This document shows positions 1 to 7,283 of a DNA stretch of 21,053 nt, piece after piece. Every line of letters begins with the position of its first letter. Within the stretch, counting starts at the first letter, position 1. The notes below the pieces were generated by a model, which worked only from the letters and a program-made list of their open reading frames with translations, was not told where the DNA came from and did no database searches. The translations under genes were made by a program, and so were the position numbers. Where the stretch lies: positions 1-21,053 of the forward strand of contig JBBSBK010000064.1 in NCBI GenBank assembly GCA_038251315.1, read 5' to 3'. The DNA is from JBBKXP01 sp038251315. GTDB taxonomy: Bacteria > Pseudomonadota > Alphaproteobacteria > Rhodobacterales > Rhodobacteraceae.

Positions 1-658
1 GCCTAACCCGGACGACGTCGACACCGCAGGCTGCCGCCGCAAGCTCGTTCTCGCGGCTTGCCTGAAGCCGCAACCCGATTGACGAGGCGCGAAAGAACGC
101 CGCCGCAAGAATCATCAGCAAAAGGTATGCCGCCGGCAGCCAGAGACCGTTCAATGGGCTGAATCCGAAAAGTGGCTGGATACCCCGCGTCACATCATTG
201 GCCCCGACAATCAGACCGTGAGCGATGACCAGTACGCCGATGGTGGCCATCGGGATCGTGTCGCTTGGCAAACGGCAGATGGTCGGCCCGATCCGAAGCG
301 CCAGCACCCCGACTGCGATCACTGCCACCGGCAGCGCCACTCCGACAGGCAGTTCGAGGCTCATCAGCCAGGCAGGCAGCCCCGGGAGGAACTGCGCCTT
401 CACCACAGGGGCCAGCGTCATGAACGCACCGAAATACGCGCCGAGCGCCATGAAACCGACGTGGCCAAACGTCATGATTCCGCTCAGCCCCATGAACACT
501 GTCAGCGCGACGACCGCGCCAAGATTGATCAAGAACAGCCCGGCCACCCGTTCGCCCGACACGCCCAACGCATATTGCGCCATTGTGGTGAATGCCAGCA
601 CAACGGTACCGATCACGACGGCATCGCGCAGCGCAGCGCGAGCAAGTGCTTGGCCCAT
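1..658 (-). CDS. livM: LivM-type branched-chain amino acid ABC transporter permease, 3' end outside window
   Basis: An open frame runs from an ATG at 658 to the window edge with no stop (219 codons seen). It encodes an inner-membrane permease of the branched-chain amino acid (HAAT) ABC family. Visible hallmarks are hydrophobic segments around residues 12-30 and 38-75, the LivM-style stretch GLSGIMTFGHVGFMALGAY, and near the cut end SRENELAAAACGVDV, which corresponds to the cytoplasmic coupling-loop region of LivM. The ATG at 658 is chosen because GGGGAG lies 7 bases upstream; an in-frame ATG at 673 lacks a comparable ribosome binding site. No LivH-type permease lies upstream, so this gene seems to begin a transcript; partner genes would be expected beyond the left edge. 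The actual substrate (amino acid, amide, urea) is unknown. Confidence 0.85.
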   Translation of the reverse strand, partial: MGQALARAALRDAVVIGTVVLAFTTMAQYALGVSGERVAGLFLINLGAVVALTVFMGLSGIMTFGHVGFMALGAYFGAFMTLAPVVKAQFLPGLPAWLMSLELPVGVALPVAVIAVGVLALRIGPTICRLPSDTIPMATIGVLVIAHGLIVGANDVTRGIQPLFGFSPLNGLWLPAAYLLLMILAAAFFRASSIGLRLQASRENELAAAACGVDVVRVR

Positions 659-1000
659 CCATGAACTCCCCATCAGCCGCAGAAGACCTGACGCAGACTG
701 GCAAAGCGGCGACAATCTCCTGTCAATGAACTTTCAATTTTGCCGCGTTTGTTTTAAATGAAATTTATTGTTCAAACTTCGTGATTGGCTGGTCAAACGC
801 TGACCGTGATCGCGTTGGCCATGAAACACGGGTAATCGGTTCTATTCCATCGAGGCCGCGATCGGCGGCGACTCGGCGTCATGATGTATTGAGTCATCCT
901 TTTCTTTTTGAACGGACGACTGGCCGACAATAAATGCGCAAAAGATGCCGTTCAGTGCGTTGGAAACCCGCGACTGCAACATTTCCCGCACCGTGTCGCC
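659..1000. other. Non-coding gap between amidase and livM-like gene
   Basis: No convincing gene is seen here; frames crossing it are out-of-phase extensions of neighbours. Positions about 720-780 are markedly AT-rich compared with the surroundings, which fits a promoter region for the livM-like gene. A 5-bp GC stem (GCCGC at 855-859 with GCGGC at 865-869) is present but lacks a T-run in either direction, so I do not call a terminator for the amidase operon. Confidence 0.5.
767..805 (-). promoter_or_regulatory. Candidate promoter with overlapping inverted repeat upstream of livM-like gene
   Basis: Reading the minus strand, TTGACC (796-791) is followed after 18 bases by AACAAT (772-767), a plausible -35/-10 pair in the AT-rich patch. 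A perfect inverted repeat GGTCA-AACGC-TGACC (791-805) overlaps the -35, as an operator would. The -10 match is 4 of 6 and the spacing is slightly long, so this is tentative. Confidence 0.3.
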
Positions 1001-2296
1001 TTAGTGCGAGAGCAGGGATTCGATTTGACGGGCGCACGACAGAAGCTGGCGATCCGCCCCCAGCCGTCCGGTCAGTTGCAGGCCCACCGGCAGGCCATTG
1101 ACCCGCCCCACTGGCAAGACCAGCGATGGGTGTCCCGTCAGGTTGGCAAACCCGCTGGACGTCATCTCGCTGTCGCCATGGTCGTCGATCTTGGGGTCCT
1201 CGTGGGGTGCCACAAATGGAACCGCAGGCGACAGCAAGACGTCGCATTTGTCGAACGCGGCCTCGGTCGCGGTGCGGATTCGGGCCTGATCGCGCAGGGC
1301 AGACAGGTAAACGATTGCCGGAATGGTGGCCCCGGCGCGGATTTGCGACAGGGTGCCGGGCGCATAGCCATCAGGGTTATGGCGTGACAGGTCAGCGTGG
1401 ATCAGCGCGGCTTCGGGCAGCAGGATGTCGATCAGGCAGCGGTTCGCCGTATCCAGTTCGGGGATCGCCAGTTCGACGACGCGGCAACCCGACGCGGCAA
1501 GCTTGTGCAGTGCCGCCTCGATCACGTCGCCGACAGCGGCATTTGAGAGGTCGCGCGGAAAATGCTGACGCAAGACGCCGATGCGCATCGCGCCGGGGTC
1601 ATCCAACGCCAGCGGGATCGCAGCGATGCAGGACATGATCAGCGCCGCGTCAGCAACGCAGCGCGTCAGCGGTCCGGCATGGTCGAGGCTTTGCGACAAG
1701 GGAAACACGCCGTCGAGCGCAACCAACCCGTAGGTCGGCTTGACCCCGACGATGCCGCAATAGGCCGCAGGGATGCGGATCGACCCGCCGGTATCCGTGC
1801 CAATCGCCGCGGGCACGATGCCATCGGCGACGGCGGCAGCTGAACCGCCGCTTGATCCGCCTGCGGTACGGGTCGAGTCCAGCGGATTGTTGGTTTGCCC
1901 TACATCGGGATGGGCGATGCCATAGGCGTATTCCAGCAGTTGGGTTTTGCCCAGGATGATCGCACCCGCCGCGCGCAGTCGCGCGACGAGGGTGGCATCG
2001 CGGTCGGCGATCCGGGGCGGCACGGCCCTTGTGCCATAGGCGGTCGGCGCACCGGCCACATCGATCAGATCCTTGATCGCGACCGGGATGCCATGCAGCG
2101 GCCCGAGGTCGTCGCCACGCGCCAGCATGCGTTCTAGGTCGCGCGCCTGAGCCATCACGGAATCACGCATCGGGTCGGCAAAGGCGTTCAACACCGGGTT
2201 ACGGGTGGCGATACGGTCTTGTGCCTGCTCCACTACTGAGGTTGGTGACAGTCTGCCATCGCGGTAACCGGCCGCGATTTCGGCAATATCCAACAT
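1001..2296 (-). CDS. Amidase-signature family amidase
   Basis: A 431-residue enzyme of the amidase signature family (Ser-cisSer-Lys hydrolases, which include glutamyl-tRNA amidotransferase subunit A and aryl/acyl amidases). All three catalytic residues are visible: Lys75 in PVAIKDL, the cis-Ser148 in GGSSGGS and the nucleophile Ser172 in GTDTGGSIR, with the usual 24-residue spacing between the serines. No partner GatB or GatC is nearby, so a stand-alone catabolic amidase is more likely than a GatA subunit. The start at 2296 follows an AGGGG ribosome binding site and shares one base with the preceding M20 gene's stop (TGATG); a longer in-frame extension to 2332 would run into that gene and is rejected. 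It is the last gene of the minus-strand operon. The substrate is unknown; context suggests release of ammonia or an amine from an imported compound. Confidence 0.9.
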   Translation of the reverse strand: MLDIAEIAAGYRDGRLSPTSVVEQAQDRIATRNPVLNAFADPMRDSVMAQARDLERMLARGDDLGPLHGIPVAIKDLIDVAGAPTAYGTRAVPPRIADRDATLVARLRAAGAIILGKTQLLEYAYGIAHPDVGQTNNPLDSTRTAGGSSGGSAAAVADGIVPAAIGTDTGGSIRIPAAYCGIVGVKPTYGLVALDGVFPLSQSLDHAGPLTRCVADAALIMSCIAAIPLALDDPGAMRIGVLRQHFPRDLSNAAVGDVIEAALHKLAASGCRVVELAIPELDTANRCLIDILLPEAALIHADLSRHNPDGYAPGTLSQIRAGATIPAIVYLSALRDQARIRTATEAAFDKCDVLLSPAVPFVAPHEDPKIDDHGDSEMTSSGFANLTGHPSLVLPVGRVNGLPVGLQLTGRLGADRQLLSCARQIESLLSH

Positions 2297-3672
2297 CACC
2301 CCTGCGCCAGCCGGTCGAACAGTCGCGCCCAAGCGATCTGACCTCTGCGCAGGTTCGACAGGCGGTAAAATTCATTGGGTGCGTGATAATCCTCGTCCGA
2401 GGTTGAAAAGGAAAAGAACACGGTGCCGACACCCAGATGCTCTTTAAATACCGCCCCGATCGGGATCGTTGCGCCCATCGCGACGCGCAGGGGGCGGGCG
2501 CCAAGGATGTCCTCCAAAACGTCCTCGGCCACCTTCATTCCCGGCAGATCCGGGTCGACCGAAAACGCTGCCGATCCCGGCCCGTGGCGGCGCAATTCCA
2601 TGCCGTAACCGGTCGGTAGCACCGATTGTAGATGATCGCGGATCGCGGTGAATACGCCGTCTGGCGTTTGCCCGGCGACGATCCGGCAGGTGATCTTGAC
2701 CGTGGCATCCGAGGGAATCACCGTTTTGGTCCCGGCCCCGGTGTAGCCGCCGAAGATGCCGTTGTATTCCAGTGTCGGAATCAGCCATTGCCGGGTCAGC
2801 AGGTCGATGCCCGAGGGCAGCGGGTCGGGTCGCGGCGCACCGATGGCGTCGAAATAACCGCCGACGTCAAAGCCGACCGTCGCGATGGCATCGGCAATTG
2901 CCGGGTCAGGGGGCGTTGCATCGTCGGCAAAGCCGGGCACCGTTACTTGGCCTGCGTCGTCATGCAGACTGGCAAGCATCCGGGCCAAGGCGCGCACCGG
3001 GTTCGGGGCCGATCCACCGTGCCGGCCCGAATGCAGGTCTTTGCCCGCGCCCGTCACCGTCAGCTCCATCGCCACCATCCCCCGGCTGGCGACGCTGATC
3101 GACGGCAGTTCGGCACGCCACATCGCCCCGTCGGCCGAGACCACCAGATCGCAGGCCAGCCGGTCGGCCATCGCGGCGACGGTAGGGGCGAAATGCGGCG
3201 AACCGGATTCCTCTTCACCCTCGATCAGGAATTTCAGGTTCAGCGGCGGCTGGCCCGCGTTCTGTGCAAAGGCCCGCGTTACCACCAGCGGGATCAGCAG
3301 CGATCCCTTGTCGTCTGACGCCCCGCGCGCATAAAGCCGATCATTGCGGATCGTCGGTTCGAACGGCGGGCTTTGCCATTTATCCAGCGGATCGGGCGGC
3401 TGCACGTCATAGTGGCCGTAAATCAGGATCGTCGGTTTGGCCGGATCGACCACCCATTCGGCAAAGATGCAGGGGTGGCCGCCGGTTTCGATGGTGTCAA
3501 CCACCGGCACACCCGCCTCACGCAGCCGATCAGCAACAAACGCCGCCGCTGCCCGTACGTCACCCGCAAATGCCGGATCGGTGCTGACACTCGGGATCCG
3601 GCAGAACGCCTTGAGCGTCTCGATCGTCTCGGCGTCGTGATCGGCCAGCCAGCCTTCGATCTTTGGCGTCAT
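2296..3672 (-). CDS. M20 family dinuclear metallopeptidase (dipeptidase-like)
   Basis: A 458-residue M20-family peptidase of the carnosinase/ArgE/DapE superfamily. The metal site is intact: His87 and Asp89 in YGHYDVQP, the bridging Asp120 in GASDDKG, catalytic Glu154 and ligand Glu155 in EGEEESGS, and a C-terminal HAPNE motif that supplies a further His ligand. A dimerisation-domain motif DLHSGRHGG is also present. Length and motifs match cytosolic non-specific dipeptidases, but members also cleave N-acyl and N-carbamoyl amino acids. No signal peptide is seen, so it is probably cytoplasmic. The ATG at 3672 overlaps the upstream dehydrogenase stop by four bases (ATGA), which fixes the start; the frame extending to 3831 has atypical composition and lies wholly within the upstream gene. 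It likely cleaves a peptide-like intermediate delivered by the divergent importer. Confidence 0.92.
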   Translation of the reverse strand: MTPKIEGWLADHDAETIETLKAFCRIPSVSTDPAFAGDVRAAAAFVADRLREAGVPVVDTIETGGHPCIFAEWVVDPAKPTILIYGHYDVQPPDPLDKWQSPPFEPTIRNDRLYARGASDDKGSLLIPLVVTRAFAQNAGQPPLNLKFLIEGEEESGSPHFAPTVAAMADRLACDLVVSADGAMWRAELPSISVASRGMVAMELTVTGAGKDLHSGRHGGSAPNPVRALARMLASLHDDAGQVTVPGFADDATPPDPAIADAIATVGFDVGGYFDAIGAPRPDPLPSGIDLLTRQWLIPTLEYNGIFGGYTGAGTKTVIPSDATVKITCRIVAGQTPDGVFTAIRDHLQSVLPTGYGMELRRHGPGSAAFSVDPDLPGMKVAEDVLEDILGARPLRVAMGATIPIGAVFKEHLGVGTVFFSFSTSDEDYHAPNEFYRLSNLRRGQIAWARLFDRLAQG

Positions 3673-4409
3673 TTGCCGCCGTCCACGCCAAGCGTCTCGC
3701 CACTGATCCAGCCCGCCTGATCCGAGGCAAAGAACAGCACCGCACTGGCAATATCCTCGGGCTTGCCCAACCGTCGCATGGCGATGTTGTTCAGCAGGGC
3801 GGTTTGCCCGACCTCGCCCATCGCCTCCCACTGCCGTTCGGTCGTGGGGTTTGACCGCACGAAACCGGGGGCAACGCAGTTCACGGTGATCCCGAACGGT
3901 CCCAACTCGTGCGCCAACTGCCGCGTCAGCCCGATCTGACCGGCCTTGGCGCTGGCATAGGCCTGAATCCCGGTCAGGCTGATTGTCCGCCCGGCGCCAC
4001 TGGAAATGTTGACGATCCGTCCGGCCTTTTTGGCCTTCATTGCCAATGCGACTGCCTGCGCCATGTAGAATGTGCCCGACAGGTTGACGTCAAAGATGTC
4101 CTGCCAGTCCTGCGCTGAAATGTCTTCCATAGGCCGCCCGACCTGACCGCGCACACCGCCCGCGCAGTTGACGAGGATGTCGGCGCTCAGCCCCGGCACG
4201 ATGGCCTGCACCGCATCACGATCGCCGACGTCGAGCGTGTGGGGTGTGATGCGCCCGTCCTGCGCCAGCGTCTGTTTCAGGCCATCGGCATCCAGATCGA
4301 CGGCATGCACCGTCCCACCGCGCTGCGCGAAGGCCAGCGCAATGGCCTGACCGATCCCCTGTGCCGCGCCGGTCACGATCACCGTCTTGCCGTCAAAACC
4401 GATATTCAT
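3669..4409 (-). CDS. Short-chain dehydrogenase/reductase (SDR), probably NAD-dependent
   Basis: A 246-residue classical SDR. The sequence shows the cofactor motif TGAAQGIG (residues 13-20), the structural motif NCAGG (81-85), and the catalytic set Asn109, Ser137, Tyr151 and Lys155 (Tyr-x3-Lys spacing intact). An acidic residue at the end of the second strand (Asp38 in HAVDLD) favours NAD(H) over NADP(H). The C-terminus GETLGVDGGK is typical. It would oxidise or reduce a hydroxyl/carbonyl group on the pathway intermediate; the specific substrate cannot be predicted. Its ATG overlaps the preceding reductase stop by four bases, and its own stop overlaps the M20 start by four, so it is embedded in the translationally coupled operon. 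Annotation as FabG (fatty-acid synthesis) would be misleading given the context. Confidence 0.92.
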   Translation of the reverse strand: MNIGFDGKTVIVTGAAQGIGQAIALAFAQRGGTVHAVDLDADGLKQTLAQDGRITPHTLDVGDRDAVQAIVPGLSADILVNCAGGVRGQVGRPMEDISAQDWQDIFDVNLSGTFYMAQAVALAMKAKKAGRIVNISSGAGRTISLTGIQAYASAKAGQIGLTRQLAHELGPFGITVNCVAPGFVRSNPTTERQWEAMGEVGQTALLNNIAMRRLGKPEDIASAVLFFASDQAGWISGETLGVDGGK

Positions 4410-5425
4410 GGCACCGCCTTTGCAAGCTCATCCAGATTTTCCCGTGCCAGCGGACGCTTGCCCGCCTCGATCTCGGCGATCAGCGCCATCAGGCGTTCGG
4501 TCAGGGGTGTCGGCACGTCGTTCGCCTTGCCCGTCGCGACGATGGGGCCCAGTTGCGCCTCGCATTCGGTCTTGCGTTTGCGGATCGCCAGATCGCGCCA
4601 GATGCCGGAGTGGGATTTGGCCGATTTGCGGTTGTGGGCGACCATATCGGTGAATGAAGTGTCGAGCGCGGATTGCGGCGCATCGGGGGCAAAGGCGGTC
4701 GGGTCGAAGCCGTCGAACGCCTCGGTCACGATTTTTTCGGACGCGGCCACAGCGCCGGTTTCGCGGCCCAAGGCCGTGAGGACGGGGCGCGCATGTGGAT
4801 CGGCCAGCACATCGGCGATGGAATCGTCGGTCAGCGCGGTGGCGAACAGCAACGCACCGTAGGTCAGCTTGCCCCAAAGGTATCCCCAGATATTCGCAGT
4901 CAGCACCGCCCGGTCATCGAACTGGCGCATCAGATCGTGCAATGCACGAATGCGGGGCGTCTGCGCGCCGTCCAATTCGCCGATCACGCAGGCGCCGTGG
5001 CCGCTGTAATGCACGACCCCTGGTTCCAGATAATCCGCACCGAAATTGACAAAACAGCCGATGGTGTGGGCCGCCCCGACGACCTCGGCGATGATCCGTT
5101 CGTTAAGGCCGTTCTGGGCCGATACGACATAGCCGTCGTCGGCCAAATGCGGGGCGAGTGCGGTAATCGCGTAGCGGGTATGCAGCGCCTTGACGCAGAG
5201 AAAGGCGCAGTCGAACTGCCCCGGTAAATCGTCCGGTAGAAACGCCGGGGCCTGCACGGTGTCCGTCCAGATCGGCCCGTCGATCCGCAGGCCGCTGCGG
5301 TTGATCGCCGTCACATGGTCGGCAGCGTTATCGACGAATACCACGTCATGCCCGGCCCGGATGAACGCCGCACCCAGCGTGCCGCCGATGGCCCCGGCAC
5401 CCCAGATCAGGATCGGCGCCGTCAC
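4406..5425 (-). CDS. Ketopantoate reductase (PanE/ApbA) family protein with altered substrate site
   Basis: A 339-residue protein of the 2-dehydropantoate 2-reductase fold. The N-terminal nucleotide-binding motif is GAGAIGG (9-15), followed by conserved Lys79 in LCVKA and Asn105 in AQNG. The catalytic-domain lysine is Lys186 in WGKLTYG. In E. coli PanE this lysine is followed at +4 and +8 by asparagines that bind the substrate (KLAVNCVIN); here those positions are Gly190 and Phe194, so true ketopantoate reduction is doubtful and another 2-oxo/2-hydroxy acid is more likely (inference). The start is GTG at 5425, overlapping the creatininase-family gene's TGA as GTGA; an upstream ATG at 5551 would lie wholly inside that gene. 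The stop overlaps the SDR start by four bases. It may act in series with the neighbouring SDR. Confidence 0.87.
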   Translation of the reverse strand: MTAPILIWGAGAIGGTLGAAFIRAGHDVVFVDNAADHVTAINRSGLRIDGPIWTDTVQAPAFLPDDLPGQFDCAFLCVKALHTRYAITALAPHLADDGYVVSAQNGLNERIIAEVVGAAHTIGCFVNFGADYLEPGVVHYSGHGACVIGELDGAQTPRIRALHDLMRQFDDRAVLTANIWGYLWGKLTYGALLFATALTDDSIADVLADPHARPVLTALGRETGAVAASEKIVTEAFDGFDPTAFAPDAPQSALDTSFTDMVAHNRKSAKSHSGIWRDLAIRKRKTECEAQLGPIVATGKANDVPTPLTERLMALIAEIEAGKRPLARENLDELAKAVP

Positions 5426-6132
5426 CGTTTCACCGCTGGCCACGGCCCTTGCATCAGTGCGCGCGTTTCGGCCACGCCGGTATCCCACAGCGCCTGCATG
5501 TCGGTATCGTCGCGCTGATATCTGCCGCCAAAATTGCCGTCGCCCAGGCATTTGCGCGTCGCCTCAGGGTCCATCGCCCGCATCTCGGTCAGGTCGATCA
5601 TCGGCTTGGCTTGGGTCGGCAGGTCGCCGGGCAACCGGGTCCAAAGAAAGTTTTCCATCCAAGAGGCGTGACTGGCGACCGGGTCGATGTCCTGCACTTT
5701 GGCAAAAGTCTGCGGCGCGTTCCACCAGTTGTGGAACTTGACCGACGTGCCGGGATGATCGGCCATCCATTCGATCGCCAGACTGCCCGCCGGTTGATTA
5801 CCACCATGGCCGTTGACGATAAAGATGCGGCGGAACCCCTGATGATACAGACCGTCCAGAATGTCGCGCACAACTGCGACATAGGTTTCGACTCGCAGGC
5901 TGATCGTGCCGGGATAAGCCATGAAATACGGCGTCACACCGTAGGCCAGCACCGGAAATACTGGCAGGCCCAGCGGTTCGGCAGCGTCCAGCGCCATCTT
6001 TTCGGCCAGAATGGAATCCACCGACAGCGACAGGCCCGCATGTTGTTCGGTGCTGCCCAGCGGCAGAACGGCCAGATCGTCGGATTTGAGGTAATCTTCG
6101 ACTTGGCTCCAACTCATCTCGGAAATTTTCAC
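5422..6132 (-). CDS. Creatininase-family metal-dependent amidohydrolase
   Basis: A 236-residue member of the creatininase family, whose known members open cyclic amides (creatinine) or remove formyl groups (ArfB) using two divalent metals. Visible are the N-terminal motif GSTEQH with Glu29 and His31, a downstream Asp39, the NGHGGN motif with His109, and a later His155-x4-Glu160. Two departures stand out. The usual HGPHLP stretch is replaced by HAGLSLS with one residue fewer before the Asp, and the glutamate that normally follows HAG is Trp158. It is therefore probably an amidohydrolase with a non-creatinine substrate. The start is GTG at 6132, sharing GTGA with the regulator's stop. It is the first enzyme gene of the operon, immediately behind the regulator. 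Confidence 0.88.
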   Translation of the reverse strand: MKISEMSWSQVEDYLKSDDLAVLPLGSTEQHAGLSLSVDSILAEKMALDAAEPLGLPVFPVLAYGVTPYFMAYPGTISLRVETYVAVVRDILDGLYHQGFRRIFIVNGHGGNQPAGSLAIEWMADHPGTSVKFHNWWNAPQTFAKVQDIDPVASHASWMENFLWTRLPGDLPTQAKPMIDLTEMRAMDPEATRKCLGDGNFGGRYQRDDTDMQALWDTGVAETRALMQGPWPAVKR

Positions 6133-7103
6133 GATGCTTCCTTTCGGGATGGTGAGGATGACGCGGCAGCTACCAGACGCGGCACGACCAGACGGTCGAT
6201 GTCGCCCGGATCGGGCACATGGCGGTATTCGATCCGGGTGGTGCCAGCGGGGGCAAGGTCGGCGGCGGTTTCGGCCCCGGTCGACATGACGACGACATCT
6301 GCGGTGGCCAGCAGGGCGGGCAGGTCGGCGGCGCTCATCTCGCGGGCGGTGACGGTTTGGACGTGGGCGGCAAAGCGGCGCACGCCCAAGCTCAGCACCG
6401 GCAGGAAATCGGCAAAGCGCGATACCACGACCACAGTCGCCAGCGGTTCAAGTGCGGCCAGCGCCAGCCGCGTTTCTTCGGACGGAATGAACCGCAACGA
6501 TACGATGTCGCGGTTTGGCGCCAGTGCGGCAAGCCTGTCACGCAGGTTGGCAAAGGTCAGGATCAGATCGGCGTCCGACAGGTGTGCGGCCAGGGCTGCA
6601 TCGTCGCGTGCGTCGTCCAGCAGGGCAATCGGGGATACGGTCGTGCCGATCTGCATGGTGACGCGGGCGGCATAACTTCGGGTCGCCTCGGAAAACAGGC
6701 CGACCATCACCAACTTGGGGATGGCATGGCCGCTGCGGTCACGCGACGCGACGAGCGACACAAGATCCGCGAGGCCGATCCCCTGCTGCGTGGCGTCGGC
6801 GATCAGGGCATCAATTGACGTCCAGAGACCCGCCGCAGCGCCGGTTCTGCCCAAACGCGACAACGCGCTTTCGGTGACAAAGGTACCTGATCCGGTGCGC
6901 GCCTCGATCAGTCCGCCCTGCTTGAGATCGGCATAGACCCGCGTGACCGTCATTGGCGCGATCCCGGCGTGATCGGCAAGATCGCGAATCGATGGCAGGG
7001 GATCGCCAACACCCAGATCACCCCGCGCGATCTGCTGCACCAGTCCGGCCCGGATTTGCTGACGCACCGAAATCGGACTGTTGTGATCGATCCTGAGAAA
7101 CAT
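6129..7103 (-). CDS. GntR-type winged-helix transcriptional regulator with unusual C-terminal sensor domain
   Basis: A 324-residue regulator. Residues about 1-76 form a GntR winged helix: SVRQQIRAGLVQQIARGDL, the PLPSIRDLA recognition region, VTRVYADLKQGGLIEARTGSGTFV. The remaining 245 residues do not resemble the FadR helical domain, the HutC/UTRA domain or the MocR aminotransferase domain. They read as an alternating alpha/beta domain with strands such as PKLVMVGLF, DLILTF and TVVVVSRFADFL, reminiscent of a periplasmic-binding-protein-like or PrpR-N-like ligand sensor (inference). The ATG at 7103 follows a GGCGGGGGC stretch. The gene is first in the minus-strand operon and divergent from the importer, so it most likely controls both and itself, through the palindrome at 7198-7213. 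Confidence 0.88.
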   Translation of the reverse strand: MFLRIDHNSPISVRQQIRAGLVQQIARGDLGVGDPLPSIRDLADHAGIAPMTVTRVYADLKQGGLIEARTGSGTFVTESALSRLGRTGAAAGLWTSIDALIADATQQGIGLADLVSLVASRDRSGHAIPKLVMVGLFSEATRSYAARVTMQIGTTVSPIALLDDARDDAALAAHLSDADLILTFANLRDRLAALAPNRDIVSLRFIPSEETRLALAALEPLATVVVVSRFADFLPVLSLGVRRFAAHVQTVTAREMSAADLPALLATADVVVMSTGAETAADLAPAGTTRIEYRHVPDPGDIDRLVVPRLVAAASSSPSRKEAS

Positions 7104-7283
7104 GCCCCCGCCTTCATGATCGTAGCGTAAAACTGTAACACTTAATGACTCTTACCACCATATTGGCGCAAACGATGCGGTTTGCCTAGCGGAATTTACG
7201 ATAATTGTATCGTTGACTTGCTACGCATAAAATGGAACGCTTTACACAAGTAGAACAATTTTCATCAACAAGGGGGCACTAAA
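7104..7283. promoter_or_regulatory. Divergent control region between regulator and importer
   Basis: These 180 bases are AT-rich relative to both flanking genes and must hold the start sites of both divergent operons. A -35-like TTGACT lies at 7213-7218 on the plus strand, but no convincing -10 stands 16-18 bases downstream. The importer's ribosome binding site AAGGGGG (7270-7276) is strong. On the minus strand a TACGAT box near 7117-7122 could serve as the regulator's -10, with no clear -35. Exact promoters are therefore not resolved. Confidence 0.6.
7198..7213. promoter_or_regulatory. Palindromic candidate operator for the GntR-type regulator
   Basis: The sequence ACGATA-ATTG-TATCGT is a 16-base inverted repeat with perfect 6-base arms. 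It lies centrally between the divergent genes and touches the TTGACT -35-like box by one base. Its size and AT-rich centre fit dimeric winged-helix repressors. Binding is inferred from position and symmetry only. Confidence 0.5.

Noticed and set aside
195..704. Minus-strand 169-codon frame and overlapping plus-strand frames over the livM-like gene
   Set aside because: Their products are Arg/His/Gly-rich with no membrane segments; the correct frame is the open LivM-like one that runs off the window edge.
1001..2296. Call of the amidase as GatA (glutamyl-tRNA amidotransferase subunit A)
   Set aside because: The signature residues are common to the whole family, length is shorter than typical GatA, and no gatB or gatC is adjacent while catabolic genes are.
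3669..4409. Call of the SDR as FabG
   Set aside because: Motifs are generic to classical SDRs, the acidic residue after the second strand suggests NAD rather than NADPH, and no fatty-acid synthesis genes are nearby.
5449..6675. 408-codon plus-strand frame opposite the creatininase-like and regulator genes
   Set aside because: Composition is Ser/Arg/Ala-rich without domain structure, and it spans two real antisense genes; it is a shadow.
7163..7180. Sigma-54-like element TTGGCGC...ATGCGG with GG and GC at the right 10-base spacing upstream of the importer
   Set aside because: The -12 half departs from TTGCW at two positions, the site would leave a leader of about 95 bases, and no sigma-54 activator gene is nearby; the match is within chance for GC-rich DNA.
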